Shown here in pieces: positions 23,937-31,860 of a stretch of DNA of 51,368 nt. Numbering within the stretch: the stretch's first letter is position 1; every line of letters starts with the position of its first letter. The notes beneath the pieces were generated by a model that saw nothing but the letters and a program-made list of their open reading frames with translations, was not told where the DNA came from and did no database searches. Both the position numbers and the translations under genes were made by a program. The DNA comes from Rikenellaceae bacterium (GTDB lineage Bacteria > Bacteroidota > Bacteroidia > Bacteroidales > UBA932): NCBI GenBank assembly GCA_900771335.1, contig CAAGNP010000015.1, positions 1-51,368 of the forward strand. The letters are read 5' to 3'.

Positions 23937-23972
23937 AGAGACTGATCCACACGGGTCAGTCTCTTTTCTTTT
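23937..23972 (+). terminator. Rho-independent terminator of the ferredoxin gene
   Basis: AGAGACTGA (23937-23945) pairs with TCAGTCTCT (23956-23964), 9 bases, followed by a T-rich tail. Confidence 0.88.
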
Positions 23973-24020
23973 ACCCATTCCGCCCCCGAAACACCACCAT
24001 ACCTGGCCAGGAAAACTAAA

Positions 24021-24061
24021 AGCCGGCCATATCTGCAAAAAAGTGCGAGACCTGGCCGGCT
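24021..24061 (-). terminator. GC-rich hairpin after rho
   Basis: AGCCGGCCA (24021-24029) pairs with TGGCCGGCT (24053-24061), only 4 bases beyond the rho stop. There is no good T-run on the minus strand, so it may protect the mRNA end rather than terminate. A related palindrome CCTGGCCAGG lies just left (about 24002-24011). Confidence 0.45.
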
Positions 24062-24065
24062 AGTA

Positions 24066-25784
24066 CTACTCCCCATTCATCGAGATGAGGAACTCCTCAT
24101 TGGACTCTGTCTTCTCCAGACGTGACTTCATGAACTCCATAGCCTCAACACAGTTCATATCAGCCAAGTAGTTACGGAGTATCCACAAACGGTTGATCTT
24201 CTCTTTAGGTAGAAGAAGGTCATCACGACGGGTACTGCTGAGGGTAACATCGACAGCAGGGAAGATACGCTTGTTGGAAAGTCTTCTGTCAAGCTGCAGC
24301 TCCATATTACCTGTACCTTTGAACTCTTCAAAGATCACCTCATCCATCTTCGAACCTGTCTCGGTAAGGGCTGTTGCCAATATGGTAAGAGAGCCTCCGT
24401 TTTCTATATTACGAGCAGCACCGAAGAATCTCTTAGGTTTATGAAGGGCATTGGCATCCACACCACCTGAAAGGACCTTACCAGAAGCAGGCTGAACAGT
24501 ATTGAATGCACGAGCCAGACGGGTTATCGAGTCGAGAAGGATCACCACATCGTGACCGCACTCCACCATTCTCTTCGCTTTCTCAAGTACAATGCTTGCC
24601 ACCTTCACATGTCTTTCAGCCGGTTCATCAAATGTCGATGCCACCACCTCTGCTTTCACACTGCGAGCCATATCAGTCACCTCCTCAGGGCGCTCATCGA
24701 TAAGGAGCACTATCATGTATACCTCAGGGTGATTGTCAGCAATGGCATTGGCAATAGCTTTAAGAAGCATTGTCTTACCTGTTTTTGGCTGAGCCACGAT
24801 AAGACCACGCTGACCTTTTCCGATAGGGGTAAACAGATCCACTACACGGGTAGAGATATTGTTGTGCCCATTAGCTGTGATATTGAATTTCTCCTCAGGG
24901 AAGAGTGGAGTAAGAAAATCAAATGGAACACGGTCCCTGATAAACTCAGGTGTACGGCCATTGATGCTGTTTACCTTCACAAGAGGGAAATATTTGTCAC
25001 CCTCTTTTGGAGGACGGATCTCACCTTTAATGGTGTCACCTGTCTTCAGTGCATAGTGTTTGATCTGGGACTGTGAGACATATATATCATCCGGAGAGTT
25101 CAGATAATTGTAGTCAGATGAGCGTAAGAAACCATATCCATCAGGCATGATTTCCAACACACCTACAGCCTCTACGATACCCTCGAATTCCACTTTAGGC
25201 TGGTGTTTCTGATGGTCGTGGTGACGCTCCGGCTTCTCTTTCATCTGTGGTCCCTTCTCAGCAGATGGTTCCATAGGGACAACATCCTCCACCGGTACTA
25301 CTTGAGGGATCTCTACAGTACCCTCCTCTTTCTGTTCAGGTTTCTGATTCTTTGGACGACGTCCACGTTTTTTATGTTGTGGTACCTCCTTCTCCTCAGT
25401 TTTTGGAGCCGGCCCTACCACTGGTTCTGGTTTCTGAACCTCTTCAGGTACAGCTACAGCTGGAGCATCTGCCACAGGGTTGCTCTTCTTGGGAGGTCTC
25501 CCTTTACCCCTTTTAGGTTTTGGTTCAGATTCATTTTTAACTGGAGGTGTCACTTCCGCTACCGGTACAGGCTCCTCTTTAGGGGTCTGTATAACCTCTT
25601 TCACTATCCTTGTTCTAACCCTTTTAGGACGAGGATTCTCTTTGCTTTGAATAGCCTGCTCATCAAGAATCTTGTAGATAAGATCCTCTTTCGCGATAGA
25701 TGAAGCCCTTTTGATGTGAAGCTCTTCCGCTATCTTGACAAGCTCTTCAAAACTCTTTCCATTAAGTTCTAATATACCGTACAT
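24066..25784 (-). CDS. rho: Transcription termination factor Rho with disordered insertion
   Basis: Hexameric RNA helicase that ends transcription (572 aa). Residues 1-45 form the Rho N-terminal helical domain. Residues 46-195 are low-complexity, rich in Pro, Glu, Lys and Val, with basic GRP-like patches KRGKGRPPKK (91-100) and KKRGRRPKNQ (138-147). The RNA-binding cold-shock fold follows (about 203-278), then the ATPase with Walker A AQPKTGKT (331-338), Walker B VVILLDSITRLARAFN, and the R-loop. An insertion here is known in Bacteroidetes; in B. thetaiotaomicron it drives phase separation. It lies 28 bases behind ridA, probably in an lptD-ridA-rho run. Confidence 0.96.
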   Translation of the reverse strand: MYGILELNGKSFEELVKIAEELHIKRASSIAKEDLIYKILDEQAIQSKENPRPKRVRTRIVKEVIQTPKEEPVPVAEVTPPVKNESEPKPKRGKGRPPKKSNPVADAPAVAVPEEVQKPEPVVGPAPKTEEKEVPQHKKRGRRPKNQKPEQKEEGTVEIPQVVPVEDVVPMEPSAEKGPQMKEKPERHHDHQKHQPKVEFEGIVEAVGVLEIMPDGYGFLRSSDYNYLNSPDDIYVSQSQIKHYALKTGDTIKGEIRPPKEGDKYFPLVKVNSINGRTPEFIRDRVPFDFLTPLFPEEKFNITANGHNNISTRVVDLFTPIGKGQRGLIVAQPKTGKTMLLKAIANAIADNHPEVYMIVLLIDERPEEVTDMARSVKAEVVASTFDEPAERHVKVASIVLEKAKRMVECGHDVVILLDSITRLARAFNTVQPASGKVLSGGVDANALHKPKRFFGAARNIENGGSLTILATALTETGSKMDEVIFEEFKGTGNMELQLDRRLSNKRIFPAVDVTLSSTRRDDLLLPKEKINRLWILRNYLADMNCVEAMEFMKSRLEKTESNEEFLISMNGE

Positions 25785-25812
25785 AGTTTTGGTTTAGACA
25801 CTAAAATTAAAA

Positions 25813-26193
25813 TTATTTAACTGCTATTACATCTACCTCTGCAAGTGCCCCCTTAGGAAGAGCTGCTACTGCATAAGCTACTCTTGCAGGGTAAGGCTCA
25901 CGGTAGAATTGGGAATAGACCTCGTTGAGTGTAGCGAAGTCACCCATATTTGTCAAGTAAACTGTTGTTTTTACCACATTGTCAAAGCTATATCCTGCCT
26001 CTTCCAGAATATATTGCAAGTTCTTGAAAATTTGTACCAACTGCTCTTTAACACCACCCTCAGGAAACTCTCCTGTCTGTGCATCAATTGGTAATTGTCC
26101 TGATACATAAAGTGTACCATTTGCTTCTACTGCCTGGCTGTAAGGACCTACAGCTTTAGGTGCCAATGGACTGGCAATAACTCTTTTGCTCAT
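25813..26193 (-). CDS. ridA: RidA family reactive intermediate deaminase
   Basis: A 126-aa trimeric enzyme of the RidA (YjgF/YER057c/UK114) family that hydrolyses reactive enamine/imine intermediates from PLP enzymes. Family signatures are VGPYSQAVEANGTLYVSGQLPID, ILEEAGYSFDNVVKTTVYL and the active-site arginine in PARVAYAVAALPKGALAEVDVIAV. It lies between the lptD-like gene (18 bases upstream) and rho (28 bases downstream), all on the minus strand. Its role in that company is unclear and may be accidental. Confidence 0.95.
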   Translation of the reverse strand: MSKRVIASPLAPKAVGPYSQAVEANGTLYVSGQLPIDAQTGEFPEGGVKEQLVQIFKNLQYILEEAGYSFDNVVKTTVYLTNMGDFATLNEVYSQFYREPYPARVAYAVAALPKGALAEVDVIAVK

Positions 26194-26211
26194 AATATTA
26201 AATTTTGGTTA

Positions 26212-29106
26212 CTAATTATCCCAGTAAGACGAAGACTTCCTGTACTGGAGCAGGTCTGCAAGTGCCGATGCTTTGGCTGCAATCCTGAAGCTCCAGCTCT
26301 CCCACTGTCCGAAAGGGACCCACATCACTGCGATATTGAAACAGTGCAAATCGTATGTGAAGTTGAATGTGGTGGTGGTTGGCTTTAGTTTGGTCAAATC
26401 GAGACCGGTATTGAAGCTTATGTTCAATGCCTTTGTCAGAGACAACGATCCGTTGACCGATAGCGTTTGTGTATGGTTGTGCTTCGTCTGAAGTTGTTCA
26501 TTTGCGTACGAATAGGACTTCGAATAGGAGTAGTTCAGGTTAAGTCCCACCTGCCATGGAACAGCCGGATTCAAATAATAGAGCCATCCTCCGGGGATAT
26601 ACTCACCTGTGTATGGGTGATAGTATATTTTGTTGTAGGACATCTGCTCGGTATTGGTCACAATCCCAGCTCCGCCGCCACCACCTTGGCTGGGACCTTG
26701 CGTCCCAAACGCGCCACCACCCTGTTGTCTTGCCGCCTCTGCACCATCATTTCCCTCCATTTTCCCCTCTCCGCTGATACTCCATGAGAGTGATGCCGAC
26801 GCATTTGTAATCCTGGCAAGGCTCCTCCCTTTTGTCTGGACTGCCTGAAATATATCCTGCCTTTGCCCCCTCTCATTGATGGAATATGGGTCCAATGTCA
26901 TATTTCCGCTGATACCTACCTTGCCCATCACTGTGGTATTGGCGGAGACGCTCAAAGTGGAGAGTTTGTATTGCTCCGCCAAAAAGTTGTAGCTTCCCCT
27001 GATGCTTAAGTTGTCGATAAGTTTGACCTTCTTGGTCCCCACCCCGGTGGTATCCTTGTTATCTGCCAGCTTCGCCTCAAGATTGTTCTTCAACTCAAAT
27101 GAGAGGGCGGCAGTCTGTCCGGGAGAGGGTGGAGAGTTCAAGCCCCCTGCATATTTGTTGTATTCCACCTCATGAGTCTCCCCATCCTTGGTGGTATATC
27201 TGTAGACACTGTAGCCATTTATGGCTGTACCCATCTCCGGCTTGTAGGAGAATGACATCGAAGGTGTGATCATGTGCCTTATCGCTTTCAGCTTCCCGTT
27301 CGGATTCAGGAACATGAATGTACCGTAGATACGGGTACTCATTGAGACACCTGCGGAGAAATCCTGGCTTACACCGAATGTACTGAACTGCGGAGTCCTC
27401 TTGTACTCCACTCTCCCTGTTTCCTCATTGTATTCGGGGTGCTGCTCCTGAAAATACCAGTTCATACCATACTGGACACTTGGGGAGAAATTCAGATACT
27501 TCAGAAGGGTGAAAGAAGGGAGTCCGATGTTGAACCTGTGGTTCATACCCGCTTTGAGTTTGGACCAGAAATCGGGATCCTTCACCTCCTTGGCCTTGAA
27601 ATCGACTTTATTGAGGAATGTGGCACCGTATCCGAATGATATCTGCTCATAAAATCTCTCTTTTCCCACTCTGTTTTTCCGTTTGAAAGGGAAAAATCTG
27701 TTCACATTGAATGTGATGTTAGGGAGAGTTATGACATACGAACTGTCTCGTGTATTCTGGCTGTGAAGGGCATTTATGGAGAGATTCATCTTCTCCCATG
27801 TCTTGCCGAAGGAGATATTCGAGCCGAACTGGTTCTCAAGTGCCTGATTGATATTGGTGGCATTGTATCTGTTGTTCGATGGGCTGGAGAAGTTTACAGA
27901 GGCCCTGAATGTCGTTCCGGGGTTAGCCTTGGCATCCTGGCTGTGGGACCACTTCACAGAGAAGTTCTTGCTCTCGAAAAAGTCATTGCTCCCCTTCTCA
28001 CCTGTCCTGTCCACAGAGTATGTCAATCCGATATCACCGTTGAATTTGTATCTCAGCTTATATCTTGAGTTCAACTCAATGTTCCACGACCCCAGGGTGT
28101 ATATGTCTGTATTTACAGCCACATCGAAATGGTCACCGAACACCATATAGTATCCCAAGTCCCTCATATAGAAACCGCGGGCCTGCTCCTCACCGAAGGT
28201 AGGGAACATGATACCGCTCGCCCTCTGGGGCCTCTGGGGCACAAAACCGAACGGGATTACCAGCGGAAGCGGAACATCTGCCACCACCACATAGGCAGGA
28301 CCGAATACTGTCCTCTGCTTGGGCTGGGTCACAATCTTGGCAGCGGTCATCTTCAGGTAATAGTGCGGATGGTCCAGATCACAGACGGTATATTTCCCCT
28401 TGGTGATGTTGATCGACTTGTCCGCCATCATCTTAAGATTCTCACCGTGGAGAATACCCTCCTGCTGCTGGGTGATCATATTTTTGATCCTCGCCTTCCT
28501 CGATTCGAAATTGTAATAGACATGATCCACATTGTATGACTGCCCGTCCATCGACATTACCGGCCGGGTGAGTATATTTCCGAGTGAGTCCTTAAGACCC
28601 GAAGCGAAAACTGTCTGCTTGTCCACATCATACGCCATATAGTCCGCCTCAATACCCATATTGCCGTAGGTAACCTTCACACCGCCGTAATAGTAAATCA
28701 TCTTGTGGGGTCCTGAGAAATCCTCCACAGTGGAGTCTTGCGCCTCCGAAAATACCGGGAACTCAAGCATCCCCCTCTTTTTCGCCACAGAATCGGCCAC
28801 AGCCACAGAATCCGCAACTGCCAGAGCCACAGAATCGGCCATAGAGAGAGAATCCGCCACAGAGACGGAATCTGAGAGGGCCAGGGAGTCCCTCACCTCC
28901 AAAGGGCGGAAAGAATCCAAAGCGGTCTTTGTCAGAGAATCGCTCAGCGCCATGGTGGTATCCCTCTCCCTGAATGGGACCTTGCGGACAAACAACGAGT
29001 CATCCCCTACGCTCAATTTCTTCTGAGCGTACGCACTATTCCCGCTAATGGCCAAGAGAAGCAAGGAACAAAAAGTGATTAGTTTGAGGAGATTATATCG
29101 CGGCAT
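26212..29106 (-). CDS. LptD-like outer-membrane LPS assembly protein
   Basis: A 964-aa outer-membrane protein with a signal peptide (about 1-27, ending SAYAQ). After it comes a linker with about nine [AS]DS[VL] repeats (55-108). Next is an OstA/LptD N-terminal part (about 130-330, with YYYGGVKVTYGNMGIEADYMAYD and KGKYTVCDLDHPHYYLKM), then a long barrel with alternating aromatic strands ending LLQYRKSSSYWDN. It matches the putative LPS assembly protein LptD of Bacteroidetes, which inserts LPS into the outer leaflet; I have not seen an LptE partner. It heads the ridA-rho run. Its promoter is interlocked with that of the divergent amidase. Confidence 0.88.
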   Translation of the reverse strand: MPRYNLLKLITFCSLLLLAISGNSAYAQKKLSVGDDSLFVRKVPFRERDTTMALSDSLTKTALDSFRPLEVRDSLALSDSVSVADSLSMADSVALAVADSVAVADSVAKKRGMLEFPVFSEAQDSTVEDFSGPHKMIYYYGGVKVTYGNMGIEADYMAYDVDKQTVFASGLKDSLGNILTRPVMSMDGQSYNVDHVYYNFESRKARIKNMITQQQEGILHGENLKMMADKSINITKGKYTVCDLDHPHYYLKMTAAKIVTQPKQRTVFGPAYVVVADVPLPLVIPFGFVPQRPQRASGIMFPTFGEEQARGFYMRDLGYYMVFGDHFDVAVNTDIYTLGSWNIELNSRYKLRYKFNGDIGLTYSVDRTGEKGSNDFFESKNFSVKWSHSQDAKANPGTTFRASVNFSSPSNNRYNATNINQALENQFGSNISFGKTWEKMNLSINALHSQNTRDSSYVITLPNITFNVNRFFPFKRKNRVGKERFYEQISFGYGATFLNKVDFKAKEVKDPDFWSKLKAGMNHRFNIGLPSFTLLKYLNFSPSVQYGMNWYFQEQHPEYNEETGRVEYKRTPQFSTFGVSQDFSAGVSMSTRIYGTFMFLNPNGKLKAIRHMITPSMSFSYKPEMGTAINGYSVYRYTTKDGETHEVEYNKYAGGLNSPPSPGQTAALSFELKNNLEAKLADNKDTTGVGTKKVKLIDNLSIRGSYNFLAEQYKLSTLSVSANTTVMGKVGISGNMTLDPYSINERGQRQDIFQAVQTKGRSLARITNASASLSWSISGEGKMEGNDGAEAARQQGGGAFGTQGPSQGGGGGAGIVTNTEQMSYNKIYYHPYTGEYIPGGWLYYLNPAVPWQVGLNLNYSYSKSYSYANEQLQTKHNHTQTLSVNGSLSLTKALNISFNTGLDLTKLKPTTTTFNFTYDLHCFNIAVMWVPFGQWESWSFRIAAKASALADLLQYRKSSSYWDN
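28770..28945. repeat. Repeat tract coding for [AS]DS[VL] units in the lptD-like gene
   Basis: Within the linker of the lptD-like gene, imperfect units of 12-24 bases around GCCACAGAATCGGCC and relatives recur on the plus strand, encoding repeated Ala/Ser-Asp-Ser-Val/Leu. The units keep the reading frame, so gain or loss by slippage would change only linker length. Confidence 0.7.
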
Positions 29107-29131
29107 CCACCAACGTTTGAAAAATTATTGC

Positions 29132-29154
29132 TACTTTTGCAGCACGCAAATATA
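29132..29154. promoter_or_regulatory. Face-to-face promoters of the amidase and lptD-like genes
   Basis: TACTTTTG on the plus strand (29132-29139) points to the amidase, and TATATTTG on the minus strand (29154-29147) points to the lptD-like gene. They face each other, 7 bases apart, and form an imperfect inverted repeat (TACTTTTGC with GCAAATATA). The two transcripts would start within a few bases of each other. Confidence 0.6.
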
Positions 29155-29173
29155 ATAATTTTTTCGATTAATA

Positions 29174-30217
29174 ATGCCTATAATAGACAGAAAAGGGGCA
29201 ATCTCCCTAATTTTTGCAATTATATATATCCTTATTTCAGCGACTGCCCCTGCCCAGGAGACCCAAAGCAAGCAAATAGTGGAGCTGAAGACCGTGGTAA
29301 TAGACGCAGGACACGGCGGGAAAGACCCTGGAACCATCTCCGGCAAGGTTCAGGAGAAGAATATCACATTGGCGGTAGCCAAATTGCTCGGCAATAAAAT
29401 CAAAGAGCAATACCCCGAAATCAAAGTGGTATACACCCGCTCCACCGACAAGTTCGTCCCGCTTGACGAGAGGGCTGCCATAGCGAACAAAAATCACGCA
29501 GACCTCTTCATCTCAATACACGTCAATGCCACCAGATCCACCGCTGCCCGCGGCACCGAGACATTTGTAATGGGTCTTGACAAGAGCAGCTCCAATATGG
29601 AGGTGTGCCAGCTTGAGAACAGCGTACTCACACTTGAAGACGGGTACAACGAGAAATATTCAGGCTTTGACCCCAAAAACCCGGAATCGTACATAATCTT
29701 CTCCCTACTGCAGAATTCACACCTGGAGCAGAGCCTTATCATAGCGGAGGCAGTACAGAATGAATTCAAGAAAGGGCCCATCACCCAAAACAGGGGTGTA
29801 AAACAAGCCCCCTTCCTGGTACTTTGGAAGTGCACAATGCCCTCTATTCTGGTCGAGCTCGGATTCCTCTCGAATCCTCACGATTTCAAGGCATTGACAG
29901 GAAAGCAGAGTCAGGTACAATTTGCAAATGCGATATTCAACGCATTCAAAGCCTACAAAAAACAATACGACAAATCCATCGAGATTTCATACGAAGAAGA
30001 GGCCCCAAAAGAGGGGAAATTCAGGATTCAGATAATGTCCTCCGGCAAACTTCTGGAGAGCGACTCCAAAGAGTTCAAAGGGCTCCGGTGCGAATATGTG
30101 AAAGTGAACGGACTTTACAAATACACATACGGAAGATTTGTCACCAGAGAGGAGGCAACAAAGGAGCTTAAAAATGTTCAAAACCTATTCCCAGGTGCCT
30201 TCATCGCCACTTTTTAA
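29174..30217 (+). CDS. N-acetylmuramoyl-L-alanine amidase
   Basis: A secreted zinc amidase (347 aa) cleaving the bond between N-acetylmuramic acid and L-alanine in peptidoglycan. A hydrophobic signal peptide (about 10-27, ending APAQ) precedes the Amidase_3 domain (about 37-275). The first zinc motif TVVIDAGHGGKDPGT carries a histidine, the second histidine is in LFISIHVNA, and the late glutamate is in PSILVELGFLSN. The C-terminal 65 residues (GKFRIQIMSSGK to FPGAFIATF) look like a SPOR-type peptidoglycan-binding fold, which would target it to the division site. It is divergent from the lptD-like gene and 201 bases upstream of dnaA. Confidence 0.93.
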   Translation: MPIIDRKGAISLIFAIIYILISATAPAQETQSKQIVELKTVVIDAGHGGKDPGTISGKVQEKNITLAVAKLLGNKIKEQYPEIKVVYTRSTDKFVPLDERAAIANKNHADLFISIHVNATRSTAARGTETFVMGLDKSSSNMEVCQLENSVLTLEDGYNEKYSGFDPKNPESYIIFSLLQNSHLEQSLIIAEAVQNEFKKGPITQNRGVKQAPFLVLWKCTMPSILVELGFLSNPHDFKALTGKQSQVQFANAIFNAFKAYKKQYDKSIEISYEEEAPKEGKFRIQIMSSGKLLESDSKEFKGLRCEYVKVNGLYKYTYGRFVTREEATKELKNVQNLFPGAFIATF

Positions 30218-30418
30218 TTTCTGGAAAATTTTACCTCTCCAAAAGCAATAACATAAGCAAAATATCTTGAATTTTAAAAAAAAAATTTGCCCTAAAATTT
30301 TTTGATATTGAATATTAGGCACTTAATTTTTTTTTGAAAATTTCTTTTCGCTAGTAGAGTTTTTTTACTCATCTTTGCAGTCCTTATCCTTTTAAAAAAC
30401 GACTTAACCTAAACGTAA
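30218..30418. other. AT-rich region upstream of dnaA
   Basis: About 200 bases of very AT-rich sequence with long A and T runs (around 30278-30290 and 30326-30335), which suggests bent DNA. A weak -7 candidate, CATCTTTG (30370-30377, one mismatch), may drive dnaA. I found no canonical DnaA box (TTATNCACA), so there is no support for calling it oriC. Confidence 0.4.
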
Positions 30419-31846
30419 ATGTCAGAGCAAAAAAACATATCTGCATGGAGTGATTGTCTCTTGATTATCAAGGACATAATATCTCCACAGAGCTTCAGGA
30501 CATGGTTTGAGCCCATTCAGGCAATAGCCATGGAAGGCTCTACATTGACGCTTGAGGTGCCGTCTGAATTTTTCAGGGAATATCTGGAGGAGCACTACCT
30601 TGATTTGCTGAGTAAAACCCTCCGCAGGGTAATAGGTGCAAATGCACGCCTCATCTATAAGGTAAAAATCATAAACAACTCCACAATCACCTACCCGGGG
30701 AACTCTTCGAAAGAGATTAAGAACCCTAGCATACCTATGAGTCCAAGCCAAGTCTCCAACATGGCTGGTCTGGACCCATACACCATCCCAGGACTAAAGA
30801 GACTGGACATCAATCCAAACCTCTCTCTCAACTACAATTTTGAAAATTTCATAGAGGGCAATTGCAATAAATTGGGACGCAGTGCCGGCATGGAGATCGC
30901 CAAGAAGCCAGGCAACAACGCATTCAATCCTCTATTCCTGTATGGTGGATCGGGCCTTGGAAAGACACACCTGGCCCAGGCCATCGGTTTGGAGATCAAA
31001 AACAGATATCCTGAGAAAATCGTTCTTTATGTAACAGCTCACGTATTCATGACCCAATACATTGACGCTGTCACAGTGAAGAACAAACTTACAGACTTTT
31101 TACACTTCTATCAGTCGATAGATGTGCTTATCATAGATGATGTACACGAATTCGCTGAGAAACACTCTACCCAGAATGCTTTCTTCCAGGTATTCAACCA
31201 TCTTCACCAGCTCGGCAAACAGCTGATCCTCACATCGGACAGACCTCCAGTAGACCTTCAGGGTCTTGACCAGAGACTTTTGTCAAGATTCAAATGGGGA
31301 CTTACCACAGAGCTTCTGCCTCCTGACTATCAGACCAAGATAGAGATTCTCAAAGCCAAAAGCTTCAGAGAGGGTATCAGCATGCCTGAAGATGTGATCA
31401 ACTACATTGCATCGAAAGTGATGAGCAACATCCGTGAGCTGGAAGGGACACTTATATCCCTTATCGCCAACGCTACCCTTACCAAAAGGAAAATTACCCT
31501 CAGCCTGGCACAAGAGCTTATCGACAAGATTGTCAGCACCCCTAAAAACGACATCTCTGTCGCAAAAATCAAAAAGACAGTCTGTGATTATTTCGGCATC
31601 ACCCCTGAGATTCTGCTTTCAAACACCAGAAAGAGAGAGATTGTACAAGCCAGACAGATCGCCATGTATCTCAGCCGAAATTTGACAAATACCTCATTGG
31701 ACTCTATCGGAAGCCAAATAGGCGGAAAGAACCACGCCACAGTACTATATGCTTGCAACACAGTTTGTGACCTTATGGACACTGACCGCACATTCCGTCA
31801 ATACATCTCCGACATAGAGAAAGAACTTCGCACAAACATCCAATAG
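30419..31846 (+). CDS. dnaA: Chromosomal replication initiator protein DnaA
   Basis: AAA+ initiator (475 aa) that binds DnaA boxes and melts the origin. Domain I covers about 1-80 (SPQSFRTWFEPIQA); a short linker follows. The ATPase has Walker A GGSGLGKTH (about 176-184), Walker B VLIIDDVHEF and sensor residues in RLLSRFKWGL. Domain IV ends with the DNA-binding signature SIGSQIGGKNHATVLYACN, a variant of the usual GGRDHTTVIHA. The start at 30419 sits after an AT-rich leader. PepD follows after 14 bases and rpe 2 bases later, so dnaA-pepD-rpe may be cotranscribed. Confidence 0.97.
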   Translation: MSEQKNISAWSDCLLIIKDIISPQSFRTWFEPIQAIAMEGSTLTLEVPSEFFREYLEEHYLDLLSKTLRRVIGANARLIYKVKIINNSTITYPGNSSKEIKNPSIPMSPSQVSNMAGLDPYTIPGLKRLDINPNLSLNYNFENFIEGNCNKLGRSAGMEIAKKPGNNAFNPLFLYGGSGLGKTHLAQAIGLEIKNRYPEKIVLYVTAHVFMTQYIDAVTVKNKLTDFLHFYQSIDVLIIDDVHEFAEKHSTQNAFFQVFNHLHQLGKQLILTSDRPPVDLQGLDQRLLSRFKWGLTTELLPPDYQTKIEILKAKSFREGISMPEDVINYIASKVMSNIRELEGTLISLIANATLTKRKITLSLAQELIDKIVSTPKNDISVAKIKKTVCDYFGITPEILLSNTRKREIVQARQIAMYLSRNLTNTSLDSIGSQIGGKNHATVLYACNTVCDLMDTDRTFRQYISDIEKELRTNIQ

Positions 31847-31860
31847 ATATATTTGACATT

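Noticed and set aside
25203..25703. 166-aa plus-strand frame opposite the Rho insert
   Set aside because: A shadow of the biased Lys/Pro/Glu codons of rho; it reads as repeated Phe, Leu, Trp and Tyr.
30218..30418. oriC beside dnaA
   Set aside because: No DnaA boxes were found; AT richness alone is not enough.
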